Part shown: positions 35,203 through 44,150 of the stretch, in pieces
Position numbering within the stretch: the first letter of the stretch is position 1
Layout: each line of letters starts with the position of its first letter
Position numbers and translations under genes: made by a program
Notes under the pieces: model-generated
The model's input: the letters and a program-made list of their open reading frames with translations, nothing else
Databases searched by the model: none
Told to the model about the DNA's origin: nothing
Assembly (NCBI GenBank): GCA_002238505.1
Contig: MPMM01000022.1
Coordinates: 1 to 58,865, forward strand
Length of the DNA stretch: 58,865 bases
Source: SAR202 cluster bacterium bin22
Lineage (GTDB): Bacteria > Chloroflexota > Dehalococcoidia > Lucifugimonadales > UBA3495
Direction: 5' to 3'

Positions 35203-36776
35203 AGAAAATTGCGAAACTCTGAAAAGCAGAGAGACTGACAGTTGCCCGTTGAATATCAACCCCGACAACAGGTACAAATAAACCATGCAGAACTGCCAGG
35301 TCAGAGCCATGAAGGCCCAGGGCCGCGTCAACAGCCCAGCAGCGCTCCGCCGGCTGGAGCAGGTGCTGAACCAGCTCAGGGAACTCCACGACGCCTGCCT
35401 CTACCAGTGGCGCCTCGCCGAGAATAACCACGAGCCCAAATGGTTTGACGCCAACCGGCAGCAGAAGGAGCTTACCCTAATGCGGGCCCACAGCCCGGAG
35501 CACGACAACGTCCTGCGGAGACTCCAGGACAACGTGATACGCCACACGGCGGCCAGATGGAACAAGTACCTTAAGGACGAGAACACCGGCAGACCCCGCT
35601 ACAAGACCGGCAGGTTCCGCACCATCGCCCTGGACTCGCCGCAAGGAAGGGTAATAAGGTTTACCGCAACAGGCAAGCCAGTGCTGCACATAAACTCCTT
35701 GCCAGCCATCAGGCTGCTGACCAGCCAGCAAATCCCCTCTGACCGGCAACCCAGGGCCGTGAGAATTACCCTGAAGGGCAGGATGATCCACGTAAGGCTT
35801 TCGTACCAGTTTGAATTGCCGGAAAGGCTGGAACCCACCCTGGCCACCAGCCCCGTAGGCGTCGACCTGGGCATCGCCCTGTCAATGGCCACCTCCACCG
35901 GACAGACATTCCGGTCCCCGAAACAAGCTTACCTGCAGACACAGGAGCGAAAGGCCCGCCGGAAGCTGAGCAAGGTTATAGCAGCCGCAATGGCCACCGG
36001 CACAGCCGGGTTCAGGGCAGCCCTGGACGCTGACGGCAGACAGAGACTCACCAAAAAGGGCCGTCCCATGCGGCAACTAGTGTGGAGTTCAGGCAAACCC
36101 ACCAAGTCCTACCTGAAGGCCAGGAGACGGCTTTCTGCCATTACGGAAAGACTGGCCCTCCTGAGACGCGAGTTCCGACACCGGGTTACAACCAGTCTGA
36201 TTGAGAAGGCAGCAGCTGAAGGCAGGGACCTGCTGGCAATGGAAAACCTGCAGGTCAAGAACATGACCGCCTCGGCCCGGGGAACGGTGGAAAAACCCGG
36301 CCGAAACGTCCGGGCCAAGTCCGGGCTGAACCGCGCCATCCTACAGGAAGCGTGGGGCGAGACCCTTACCATGCTGGAATACAAGGCTGAAAGAGCCGGC
36401 ATCGCCAGCGTCAGGGTCTACGCCCAAGCTACATCCATTACCTGCAGCTGCTGCGGCCACAGGGACCCGAAATCCCGAACCTCCCAGAGCAGATTCAAAT
36501 GCACCGCCTGCGACTACCAGGCCAACGCCGACTTTAACGCGTCCCTGAATATCGCAGACCGGGGAATGCTCTACTTCCAGAAACGAAAGGGACTGAGCAT
36601 CGAAGACCTGAGACAGGCCAGGAGAGATGAAAGTCACTCCGGCGGAACAGAAGGCCCGGAAACGGGACCCGCTGGGCACCCTGCCTCACAGACCAGCCAA
36701 GAAAGCCCGATAAACGCGAGCGCCTCTGTACTGACCAGGCGTGACCCGGCCCAGGCAGAGAGTTTCGCAATTTTCT
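35203..36776 (+). mobile_element. TnpB element 1 with inverted terminal repeats
   Basis: AGAAAATTGCGAAACTCT (35203-35220) and its exact reverse complement AGAGTTTCGCAATTTTCT (36759-36776) bracket the TnpB gene. ACTGACAG lies 31 bases from the left end. The TnpB stop codon starts at the last base of the right repeat. No transposase gene is present. The exact cut points are not known. Confidence 0.7.
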
Positions 36777-36778
36777 GA
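35285..36778 (+). CDS. tnpB: TnpB RNA-guided nuclease (copy 1)
   Basis: A 497-residue protein. The RuvC-fold active site is complete: VGVDLGIALS (Asp194), LLAMENLQVKNM (Glu320) and ANADFNASLNIADRG (Asp416). A zinc finger lies between them (CSCCGH at about 387 and KCTACD at about 406). TnpB is guided by an RNA that overlaps the 3' end of its own gene and cuts matching DNA. Between the first motif and the helix that follows there is an extra loop of about 35 residues (DADGRQRLTKKGRP). It is about 80% identical by eye to copy 2 at 41560. The guide would come from bases just after 36776. Confidence 0.9.
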   Translation: MQNCQVRAMKAQGRVNSPAALRRLEQVLNQLRELHDACLYQWRLAENNHEPKWFDANRQQKELTLMRAHSPEHDNVLRRLQDNVIRHTAARWNKYLKDENTGRPRYKTGRFRTIALDSPQGRVIRFTATGKPVLHINSLPAIRLLTSQQIPSDRQPRAVRITLKGRMIHVRLSYQFELPERLEPTLATSPVGVDLGIALSMATSTGQTFRSPKQAYLQTQERKARRKLSKVIAAAMATGTAGFRAALDADGRQRLTKKGRPMRQLVWSSGKPTKSYLKARRRLSAITERLALLRREFRHRVTTSLIEKAAAEGRDLLAMENLQVKNMTASARGTVEKPGRNVRAKSGLNRAILQEAWGETLTMLEYKAERAGIASVRVYAQATSITCSCCGHRDPKSRTSQSRFKCTACDYQANADFNASLNIADRGMLYFQKRKGLSIEDLRQARRDESHSGGTEGPETGPAGHPASQTSQESPINASASVLTRRDPAQAESFAIF

Positions 36779-36980
36779 GAACGTCAACGTATGGGAGTTG
36801 GAGAGGTTCCGAAACCGGAACCGGAACCTAGTAGCCTTCACCGCAACCCCCTGGGCCACCGAGCCCTCAACAGGACAGGCCCGGATGACCGGCGCCAACG
36901 GGCGCCGGCGGCAGGGGAGGAAAACCCCAAGCTACCAAGGACAGACCCGGACCCGAAAAACACAAAAGGAGGTAAGCCCG

Positions 36981-37370
36981 ATGGTAGACAGCGCGACACT
37001 GGAGGCCATACGAAGGGCCGACATAGCCAACACCAAGCCGGTCAGCGGCTGCGCCGACTGCGGCGGCGATGAGAACCCCCACTACGTGGAGCGAATCGAG
37101 ATCCTGGACGGGCCCACCGTGAAATGGACCAAGGGCTGGCTCTGCAAGCGCTGCCAGGACCGGAACCGGAAGATGGACCTGGAATCGACGACCCGGGTCA
37201 TAGGCTGCCACCGCTGCGGCGGAGGCGAGTATGCAGCGCGGAGCTTTACGTTCATGCCGAAGGCCTGGCTCTGCCACAAATGCGTTGACCAGATCAGCGA
37301 AAACAACAAGAACGAACAGGCCCTCCTGGACTACATCGCGGACACAATGCGCTCCGCCCGCGGCGTCTGA
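36981..37370 (+). CDS. double zinc-ribbon protein
   Basis: A 129-residue protein; AAAGGAGG lies about eleven bases before ATG 36981. Four Cys pairs form two ribbons: GCADCGGDEN with LCKRCQDRN, and GCHRCGGGEY with LCHKCVDQ. The internal duplication suggests two tandem zinc domains. The C-terminus is helical. A GGCGCC hairpin lies 75 bases upstream, like that before the gene at 34144. Confidence 0.6.
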   Translation: MVDSATLEAIRRADIANTKPVSGCADCGGDENPHYVERIEILDGPTVKWTKGWLCKRCQDRNRKMDLESTTRVIGCHRCGGGEYAARSFTFMPKAWLCHKCVDQISENNKNEQALLDYIADTMRSARGV

Positions 37371-37476
37371 CCCCGAGGCACGCCCCAGGCAAAACCCAGT
37401 ATCCAGAAAGCAGATTCCAGGCCGCGATACCGCGGCCTGGATCCGCACGCCCAATGAAAAGGAGGACATTACCGCC

Positions 37477-37719
37477 ATGTGGAAGATCATCGGCAGCCTG
37501 CTGGCCAGGCTGAAAAACGAAAGCCCCGCCGGACGCTGGACATGTAAAATCTGTTCCAGGACGTCGGAATCCTACCGCAGAGAGGTCGCCGGACAGGAGC
37601 CCATCGGCATGTGCCCGCCCTGCGGCGACACCCCCTGGGGACGCGCAATGCTGGCCGGAGCCCGGATCGACATCCCCAGGCCCCAGCCCAGGAAAGGGAC
37701 GAGGCTGACCGCAAGCTAA
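37477..37719 (+). CDS. small zinc-ribbon protein
   Basis: An 80-residue protein; AAAGGAGG lies close to ATG 37477. A helical head (MWKIIGSLLARLKNESP) is followed by Cys pairs TCKICSRTS and MCPPCGDTP. It is similar in style to its neighbours at 36981 and 37749. Its function is unknown. Confidence 0.5.
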   Translation: MWKIIGSLLARLKNESPAGRWTCKICSRTSESYRREVAGQEPIGMCPPCGDTPWGRAMLAGARIDIPRPQPRKGTRLTAS

Positions 37720-37748
37720 ACATCCAGAACCGGAGCGAAAACCCCCCA

Positions 37749-37973
37749 ATGTACATATCGCAAAACAGCGGCGTCCAGACCGGACACCAGGACCTCTTCT
37801 ACTGCACCGGCTGCGGCAAATTCTACGCCAATAACGGCGCAGCCCACCGGCACGGCAAAACCCCCGGGCACAGCATCGCCAAAATGGACCTGGCCGTCAC
37901 CCTGGAACTGGTCGACGGACAGCCCAAGGCCCGGGTCGTCTGCCCCACCACCGGGCGGGAGTTGGACCAATGA
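37749..37973 (+). CDS. small C2H2-type zinc-finger protein
   Basis: A 74-residue protein from ATG 37749. The finger CTGCGKFYANNGAAHRHGKT, then PGH, has the C2H2 spacing. A short beta-like tail follows (VTLELVDGQPKARVVC). Its TGA overlaps the next ATG by four bases. It is probably a nucleic-acid-binding adapter. Confidence 0.55.
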   Translation: MYISQNSGVQTGHQDLFYCTGCGKFYANNGAAHRHGKTPGHSIAKMDLAVTLELVDGQPKARVVCPTTGRELDQ

Positions 37974-39632
37974 ACCTGACCCGCAACACCTACCTGACCA
38001 CCGAGGCAGCCGCCGCCCGCATCGACCAGCAACTGAAGGACTGGGTGGTGGGCCACAGCCCGAAACGGGAGCAGGTGGCAGCCCGCAAGGAACTGTCCCA
38101 CGCCAGGACCGGCGGCAGCTTCCAGAGCCAGCGGCTCAGCGTTATGAGCAGCCGCCTGCAGCGCTCGCCCTTCCGCCGGTGCAACAGCTACTACATCACC
38201 CACCGGAACCCGGAGGAGACCGGCTACACCTACCAGGCCGGAATCCATATTTTCACCATCGACGAAAACCGGCTGTCCGGCGTGATAGGGCACATCTACG
38301 CCAGCGACCAGGAGCCCCCGGACAACGTGGAATGGAACGTGCAGGAGCAGGTCGAGGCCTTCCGGCAGATCTTCCTCAACGCGGACCAGGAACGCTACCG
38401 AGCCATGGAACAAGTCCAGTTGACCACGGATAACGAGGGACGGGAACTCCCCACCATGCCCGGGGTATACATCATGATCGAACGGGCCGACGGGGAGGAT
38501 GAAGCCCACGAGGCGAGGCTCGCCCGGCTGCAGGAGGAGACGCCCCGCGCCAAGGTGGTCTCCATATCCGAACGGGGGATCATCAACGCCGCCCGGGAGA
38601 TGAAGGACGACCAGCTGCGCCCCTGGCTCAGCGCATCCTACCGGATGCTGGCCATCAGGGAATCCGGGGAGAAAAGGTTCAGCTACCCCCAGGAGGAAGA
38701 ACTGCCCGGCGCGGCCGACGCCGAAGCCCAGGCCATGGACGACCACAACTCGGCCCAGGCCATCTGCGCCATGGTCCGGAACATGCTGATACTCAGCACA
38801 ATGAGCCAGGGAGACCCCACAGTCAGACTGGACCAGGAACAGGACGAAATGGCCCGGCTGCTCCTCAGCGAGACGGGAGGCCAGGTTGGCCCCAGCCTGG
38901 GCAACCTGCAGCTAGCGCTGCTGGCGAAAAGGGTGGACGGACCGACCGCCGCCGACGTCACTGAGATAGAACTGGAATTGCGCCGAAACGGCGACGGCAA
39001 TGAGCAGACTGACGACCTGCCACACCCGGCGGACCGGGATAAAGACAAAGAAATCGAACGGCTGAACAGCGAGCTGGACGACTTCCGCCAGCAGGTAGCC
39101 AACCTGCAGGAAGCCCTTCGGTACAGCGGCCAGCAGGCTCCGGCAGAGCCGGACGAGGACGAATCGGAGGATACCGGCGCCACCGGCGGCCAGCGAACCA
39201 GCCGGTCCGACCTGGTGCTGGAGGCCATCACCGACCCGGCCCGGTTCCCCCGCCTCAGGTTCCTGGCCCCGGCCCAAGAGGTCGCCAGCTACGGCAAGGC
39301 CAGGCCCCACGGCGAGGAGATAATCGCCGCGCTGGACGCCATCAATCAGCTGGCCAGCCAGTATTACGAAAAACAGGGAAAGGTCGGCAACTGGGCCGAC
39401 CACTTCCAGCTGCCCGGGTGGAACTACTCGCCGCGGGACAGCCAGACCACCATGGGAACGCACCTTCACCGATCACGAAAGCGGCAGCCGGGTGGTGATC
39501 GACCGCCACATGACGTATCCCACCGGCCGCTACGGCGGGATGCAGATCTACTTCGACCAGGACGACGCCACCGGCAAGTTCATCGTCGCCTACATCGGCA
39601 GCCACAAGACGGCCGCCCACGAACGGAGCTGA
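37970..39632 (+). CDS. large hypothetical protein with a coiled coil, frameshifted near the end
   Basis: The repaired protein has about 553 residues. The middle holds a coiled coil (DKEIERLNSELDDFRQQVAN). The C-terminal domain (VGNWADHFQLPGWNYSPRDS) breaks at about 39445-39455. The correct continuation in another frame is RTFTDHESGSRVVIDRHMTY, ending SHKTAAHERS at TGA 39632. The YFDQDD..TGKFIVAYIGSH ending recalls a conserved phage-type hypothetical domain. One base explains the break. The gene starts with an ATGA overlap. Confidence 0.55.
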
Positions 39633-39659
39633 AACAGACCGGCAAGGAGAGAACCAGCC

Positions 39660-40025
39660 ATGATCACACCAAGCCTGCTCGCCGAGACCGCGAGCCAGCT
39701 GGAGGGCGAGACCCTGGACGACGTCCTCTTCGACCTCTTCGAGGAGATGTTCGAAAACCGGATTCCGCAGCTCAACCGGATCCAGATGTGGGACAAGCTG
39801 GACCGCGACCCAAAAACGGCCGAGGAGTTCGCCCGTTACGTCAGGGCCAAGCTGGGCCCCCAAGGAAACGAGCCGACGCTCAAGCTCCGGAGAGACCTGC
39901 GCAACAAGTATTTCAGGGGGCGCCTGGACCGTCTGACCAGAATCTGGAGGGAAGTAACCGAAACCAAGGCCGCCGCCCAGGCCGACGACAAGGAAACCAC
40001 CAGGACCAGGAGAGAGGCGAAATGA
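39660..40025 (+). CDS. hypothetical helical protein
   Basis: A 121-residue protein with AAGGAGAG about ten bases before ATG 39660. The head is acidic (ETLDDVLFDLFEEMFENRIP) and the tail basic (LKLRRDLRNKYFRGRLDRLT). It is probably all helical. No family is recognised. It overlaps the next gene by ATGA. Confidence 0.5.
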   Translation: MITPSLLAETASQLEGETLDDVLFDLFEEMFENRIPQLNRIQMWDKLDRDPKTAEEFARYVRAKLGPQGNEPTLKLRRDLRNKYFRGRLDRLTRIWREVTETKAAAQADDKETTRTRREAK

Positions 40026-40474
40026 CCTACGAGAACGCGCCCAGCGACGCCCAGGAACTCAAGGGAGCCACCCAGGCAGGACTGATCCACGCCGGAACGG
40101 CAGCGGGAGGCCTGATCGCCGCAGCGCTGTTCAAGGCAGGAGCCGCCGCGGCACGACTGCTGGACCCGACGGGGTATCTCAGCCTGGGCATCATGCAGGA
40201 TATAAGCCAGCTCGCCGCGCTGACGCTGGCAACGACGGCAACCAGCTTGGTGATCATCGCCTACAGCATGGGCAGGCTGGATGGAATCAGCTGCACAGCG
40301 CGGGACATCGACGACCGAGGACTCCCGCCGATGGCCGATTTCAGCGCCATGCTGGCCTGCCAGGAACGTCTCGGACGGGATACCAGGAAAGGCCAGGGGC
40401 GCGCCATCGGCAGCCTGCTGGCCACGGCCGCAATACTGGCCGGCTGCCTGGCAGTGAAAATAGCAATCGGCTGA
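40022..40474 (+). CDS. membrane protein with about three spans
   Basis: A 150-residue protein from ATG 40022. Hydrophobic segments are AGTAAGGLIAAALFKAGAAA, LAALTLATTATSLVIIAYSM and SLLATAAILAGCLAVKIAIG. The loop near residue 100 carries charged residues. No family is recognised. Confidence 0.5.
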   Translation: MTYENAPSDAQELKGATQAGLIHAGTAAGGLIAAALFKAGAAAARLLDPTGYLSLGIMQDISQLAALTLATTATSLVIIAYSMGRLDGISCTARDIDDRGLPPMADFSAMLACQERLGRDTRKGQGRAIGSLLATAAILAGCLAVKIAIG

Positions 40475-40532
40475 AAAAAGCCAACCGGCGCCATGCGGCG
40501 CAAGGCGCGGACAAGGAGATGAACCACAAACC

Positions 40533-41180
40533 ATGGGGTACAACACCGAATACCGACTCACCTGGAACCATGAGTCGCCCACCACCGAAGAGGTATGCGC
40601 CTTCATCGCCAGCACCGAATACTGGAACGGCTGCGACGACGCGGTCAGAGACGCCCTGCAGGGGCAGTCAGTCACCTGGCGCCACTGGCAGGAGGACCTG
40701 AAGCGGCTGGCCGCCAAATGGCCCCAAGTAACCTTCACCATGAACGCCCGTGGCGACGACTTAGACGACGCCTGGGCCGCGTTCTTCAGAGGAAATCAGT
40801 CCTACCAGATGAGGGTGGAGTTCCCCCAGGCCGACGAGAACCGCCTCTGCGGCCGGAAGGGCAGGACGGCCCCGACCGCCGAGCACCTCATGGACCTGAT
40901 CCGGGCCGAGGAGGAGCTGGGCGCCGCCCTGGACCAGATGAGCCAATCGTGCCGGCGGGCCGGAAACATGAACCACGCCGCCCAGTCCGCCAAGCAGGCT
41001 CGGGATCACCGCCACGACGCCATGAAACGCATCGTCCACTTCTGCAACACCGGCGAATATGCCACGGCCGACCAAGCCGACCTGGTGAACCGGGAGTCCA
41101 ACAGCCCGCAGGACCTGCGTTCCCAGGCCGCAACGACAAGACATATGGCAAGCTTTCAGAGACGAACCGGGCAAAAGTGA
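40533..41180 (+). CDS. conserved phage-type hypothetical protein
   Basis: A 215-residue protein; AAGGAG lies about 15 bases before ATG 40533. The opening MGYNTEYRLTWNHESPTTEE and the segment KWPQVTFTMNARGDDLDDAW resemble proteins often found in phages with the start MGYxTxY. The C-terminal helical part (LIRAEEELGAALDQMSQSCR) is separate. Its function is unknown. Confidence 0.5.
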   Translation: MGYNTEYRLTWNHESPTTEEVCAFIASTEYWNGCDDAVRDALQGQSVTWRHWQEDLKRLAAKWPQVTFTMNARGDDLDDAWAAFFRGNQSYQMRVEFPQADENRLCGRKGRTAPTAEHLMDLIRAEEELGAALDQMSQSCRRAGNMNHAAQSAKQARDHRHDAMKRIVHFCNTGEYATADQADLVNRESNSPQDLRSQAATTRHMASFQRRTGQK

Positions 41181-41211
41181 ACAACCACACGATGGAAGGT
41201 CAAAACCAACC

Positions 41212-41499
41212 ATGATCAAAAGATTGCTGACCATAGGGGCCTGCTTCACGATCAGTGCCGCCGCAGTGGCGGCGCACATGGCGCTGTACGGGACGGAATG
41301 CGACCCATACCGGACCCCATGCGGCTCCCGGCTGCTGGCCGCGGCCACCATCATCCCAATCCTGGCCGCGTCGCCCCTGGCCGTCAGCGAATGGCTGACG
41401 CCGCGGCACCGAGGGACCCTGAGAAGGTACATGGGCCGAGTCTCAACGGAAGAGCCCACGGAAGATGAAACCGAGAAGGAGACAATTGCGAAACTCTAA
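41212..41499 (+). CDS. small membrane protein whose end was altered by TnpB element 2
   Basis: A 95-residue protein with two hydrophobic segments (LLTIGACFTISAAAVAAHMA; LLAAATIIPILAASPLAVS). The last residues TIAKL and the TAA are encoded by the left end of TnpB element 2 (from about 41480), so the original C-terminus is lost. The original gene probably continued or ended near the AAGGAG at 41476-41481. Confidence 0.5.
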   Translation: MIKRLLTIGACFTISAAAVAAHMALYGTECDPYRTPCGSRLLAAATIIPILAASPLAVSEWLTPRHRGTLRRYMGRVSTEEPTEDETEKETIAKL

Positions 41500-43051
41500 A
41501 AAGCAGAGACTGACAGTTACCCGTTGAACATCCACCCTAACGTCAGGTAAAAATAAACCATGCAGAACTGCCAGGTCAGAACCATCAAGGCCCAGGGCCG
41601 CGTCAACAGCCGAGCGGCACTCAGCCGGCTGGAACAAGTGCTGGACCAGCTCAGGGAGCTCCACGACGCGTGCCTCTACCAGCACCGACTAGCCGAGAAA
41701 AACCACGAGCCCAAGAGGTTTGACGTCAATCGCCAGCAAAAGGAGCTTACCCTGCTGCAGGCCGACAGCCCGGAACAAAACAACCTCCTGCGGAGACTCC
41801 AGGGCAACGTGATACGCCACACAGCCGCCAGATGGAACAAGTACCTGAAGGAAAGCGCCACCGGCAGGCCCCGCTACAAGACCAGCAGGTTCAGGACCAT
41901 CGCCCTGGACTCGCCCCAAGGAAAGGTCATGAGGTTTACCGCCTCCGGCAAGCCGGTCCTGCACATCAGCTCCCTGCCAGCCATCAGGCTGCTGACCAGC
42001 CAGGAAATCCTCGATGACCGGCAGCCCAGGGCCGTGAGAATCACCCTGAAGGGCGGAAGAATCCAGGTCAGGCTTTCGTACCAGTTTGAGGTGCGAGAAA
42101 GGCAAGACCCCACCCTGGCAACCAGCCCCATAGGCGTGGACCTGGGCATCGCCCTGTCAGTGGCCACCTCCACAGGCCAGACATTCCAGTCCCCAAAACA
42201 GCTATACCTGCAAGCGCAGGAGCGAAAGTACCGGCGAAAGCTGAACAGGATCGTAGCATCCGCTATGGCCACCGGCACAGCCGGGTTCAGGGCCGTCCTG
42301 GACGCTGACGGAAGCCAAATGCTAACCAGGAAAGGTCGTCCCATGCGGGAACTGGTGTGGACCTCAGGAAAGCCAGCGAAGGCGTACCTGAAGGCCAGAA
42401 GAAGGCTGTCGGAAATTACGGAAAGGCTGGCGCTGCTGAGACGCGAGTTCCGACACCGGGTTACCACCAGTCTCATTGAGAAAGCAGCAGCTGAGGGCAG
42501 GGACCTGCTGGCAATGGAAGACCTGCAGGTCAGGAACATGACCGCCTCAGCCCGGGGGACGGTGGAAAAACCCGGGCGCAACGTCCGGGCCAAGTCCGGC
42601 CTGAACCGCGCCATCCTCCACGAAGCCTGGGGCGAAACCCTTACCATGCTGGAATACAAGGCTGAGAGAGCTGGTATCCCCAGCGTCAGGGTCAACGCCC
42701 AGGCCACATCCATCACCTGCAGCTGCTGCGGCCACAAGGACCCGAAATCCCGAAACTCGCAGAGCAGCTTCAAATGCACCGCCTGCCATTACCAGGCCAA
42801 CGCCGACTCCAACGCGTCGCTGAATATCGCAGACCGGGGAATGCTCTACTTCCAGAAACGGAAGGGACTGAGCATCGAGAGCCTGAGACAGGCCAGGAGA
42901 GACGCAGGTCTCTCCGGCGGGACAGAAGGCCCGGACACGGGACCCGCTGGGCAGCCTGCCTCACAGAACAACCTAGAAAGCCCGACAAACGCAAGCAAAT
43001 CTGCCCTGACCGGGCCTGATCGGGGCAAAACAGAGAGTCTCGCAATTTTCT
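41480..43051 (+). mobile_element. TnpB element 2 with inverted terminal repeats
   Basis: AGACAATTGCGAAACTCT (41480-41497) faces AGAGTCTCGCAATTTTCT (43034-43051), an imperfect inverted pair (two mismatches). ACTGACAG lies 29 bases from the left end. It lies between AAGGAG on its left and an ATG on its right (43053), so it probably separated a start codon from its ribosome binding site. Confidence 0.7.
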
Positions 43052-43053
43052 GA
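41560..43053 (+). CDS. tnpB: TnpB RNA-guided nuclease (copy 2)
   Basis: A 497-residue close relative of copy 1, same length. The catalytic residues are IGVDLGIALSVATS, LLAMEDLQVRNM and ANADSNASLNIADRG. The zinc finger is CSCCGHKDP...KCTACHYQ. The frame is intact. The same extra loop occurs after the first RuvC motif. The stop codon lies at the right terminal repeat and overlaps the ATG of the next gene (TGATG), so that gene may now rely on translation of TnpB. It is likely active in reRNA-guided cleavage, by family knowledge. Confidence 0.9.
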   Translation: MQNCQVRTIKAQGRVNSRAALSRLEQVLDQLRELHDACLYQHRLAEKNHEPKRFDVNRQQKELTLLQADSPEQNNLLRRLQGNVIRHTAARWNKYLKESATGRPRYKTSRFRTIALDSPQGKVMRFTASGKPVLHISSLPAIRLLTSQEILDDRQPRAVRITLKGGRIQVRLSYQFEVRERQDPTLATSPIGVDLGIALSVATSTGQTFQSPKQLYLQAQERKYRRKLNRIVASAMATGTAGFRAVLDADGSQMLTRKGRPMRELVWTSGKPAKAYLKARRRLSEITERLALLRREFRHRVTTSLIEKAAAEGRDLLAMEDLQVRNMTASARGTVEKPGRNVRAKSGLNRAILHEAWGETLTMLEYKAERAGIPSVRVNAQATSITCSCCGHKDPKSRNSQSSFKCTACHYQANADSNASLNIADRGMLYFQKRKGLSIESLRQARRDAGLSGGTEGPDTGPAGQPASQNNLESPTNASKSALTGPDRGKTESLAIF

Positions 43054-43538
43054 TGCACGGGGAACAGTTCCGCAACCAGCTCACCAGACTGATCAACGAC
43101 CTAGCCAGGGCCTGGGCAGACGCCCAGTCCACCGCGACGCCGCCCAACCGGCGGCTGACCATCGGCCGCCGGACGGCCCGCGCCAACGCGCTGCGCCGGC
43201 TGAAAAAGCACAACCCCCAGGTCGCAGACCTGGAAACCACGCAAAACGACGTGGTAAGCGCCGCAGCCCTCAACCGGGCCGCCAACGCCGCCGTCCGGCT
43301 GACCGCCGCCAGAATGATCCAGGAGCTGGACAGCCTACCAGGAGGAATAGACAACCGATCCCTGGCGAAGGCCGAGGCATACCAGCAGGCCAGGCGCGAG
43401 GTGCTGAGACAGCTGGGGTCAGAGGAAGGGAGCCCTCCCGGCAGTGCCACCAAAAGCTCCCCCGGGAACAAACGCCTAAGGCGCAACTGGAAGCCTGACA
43501 TTCCAGACCGTGACCGGCGCTTCAAGTCTGACCGCTAA
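43053..43538 (+). CDS. hypothetical basic helical protein
   Basis: A 161-residue protein whose ATG overlaps the TnpB copy 2 stop. It is rich in Arg and Ala (NRRLTIGRRTARANALRRLK; LNRAANAAVRLTAARMIQEL) and probably helical. No family is recognised. Its own ribosome binding site was probably displaced by the TnpB element. Confidence 0.5.
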   Translation: MHGEQFRNQLTRLINDLARAWADAQSTATPPNRRLTIGRRTARANALRRLKKHNPQVADLETTQNDVVSAAALNRAANAAVRLTAARMIQELDSLPGGIDNRSLAKAEAYQQARREVLRQLGSEEGSPPGSATKSSPGNKRLRRNWKPDIPDRDRRFKSDR

Positions 43539-43652
43539 AACCCTCCCACTCCGGACGGGCTTCCCGCTAATCTTTTGCCCCAAGGCGCGGGCAATCCGCT
43601 GACTGAACAACAGTCACCAGCGCCGATTCAACGAAGGCAGGATCGAAACCCA

Positions 43653-44099
43653 ATGAGTGAGACCGCCCAGAACAGTCAGCGCACCAGCGAGCTGGCCGAA
43701 AAGAAGGAAACCCCGACCGCCCGTGCCCTCCGGTTCACCGGAAACAGCGCCGGCGCAACACTGATCTGGCTGGGGGTCGGCCCCGCCGAGTCCAGCCCCG
43801 GGCTGCACGCCACCGGGCTGATAACCCTGGCCCCGATCAACTCGGCCACCGCCAGCACCCTGTGGCTGAGCTACACCAGGGAATCCCTCAGACTGCTGAA
43901 AAAGGCGGGATACGCCTTCACCGCCACGGCGATGTCCATATCCGGGACCGGGGCAACCTTCATAAGCGCAAGCTGCCTGCAAAACGCCCTGCCGGTCATG
44001 CCCGGCGCCTGCAACTACGGGTTCAGTCTGGGGCTGACAACCACCCTCCTTAGCGCCACGACCGCCGCAGGAGCCATCCTGGACCTCAGAAGGAAGTAA
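43653..44099 (+). CDS. membrane protein with about three or four spans
   Basis: A 148-residue protein from ATG 43653. A polar head is followed by hydrophobic segments (ATLIWLGVGPAES; ATGLITLAPINSATASTLWL; YAFTATAMSISGTGATFISA; LGLTTTLLSATTAAGAILDL). It ends LRRK. No family is recognised. Confidence 0.5.
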   Translation: MSETAQNSQRTSELAEKKETPTARALRFTGNSAGATLIWLGVGPAESSPGLHATGLITLAPINSATASTLWLSYTRESLRLLKKAGYAFTATAMSISGTGATFISASCLQNALPVMPGACNYGFSLGLTTTLLSATTAAGAILDLRRK

Positions 44100-44150
44100 G
44101 GCAGACCGCGCCAGAAGAAAAGGCCGCCGGCCAAAAAGGAGAAACCAACC

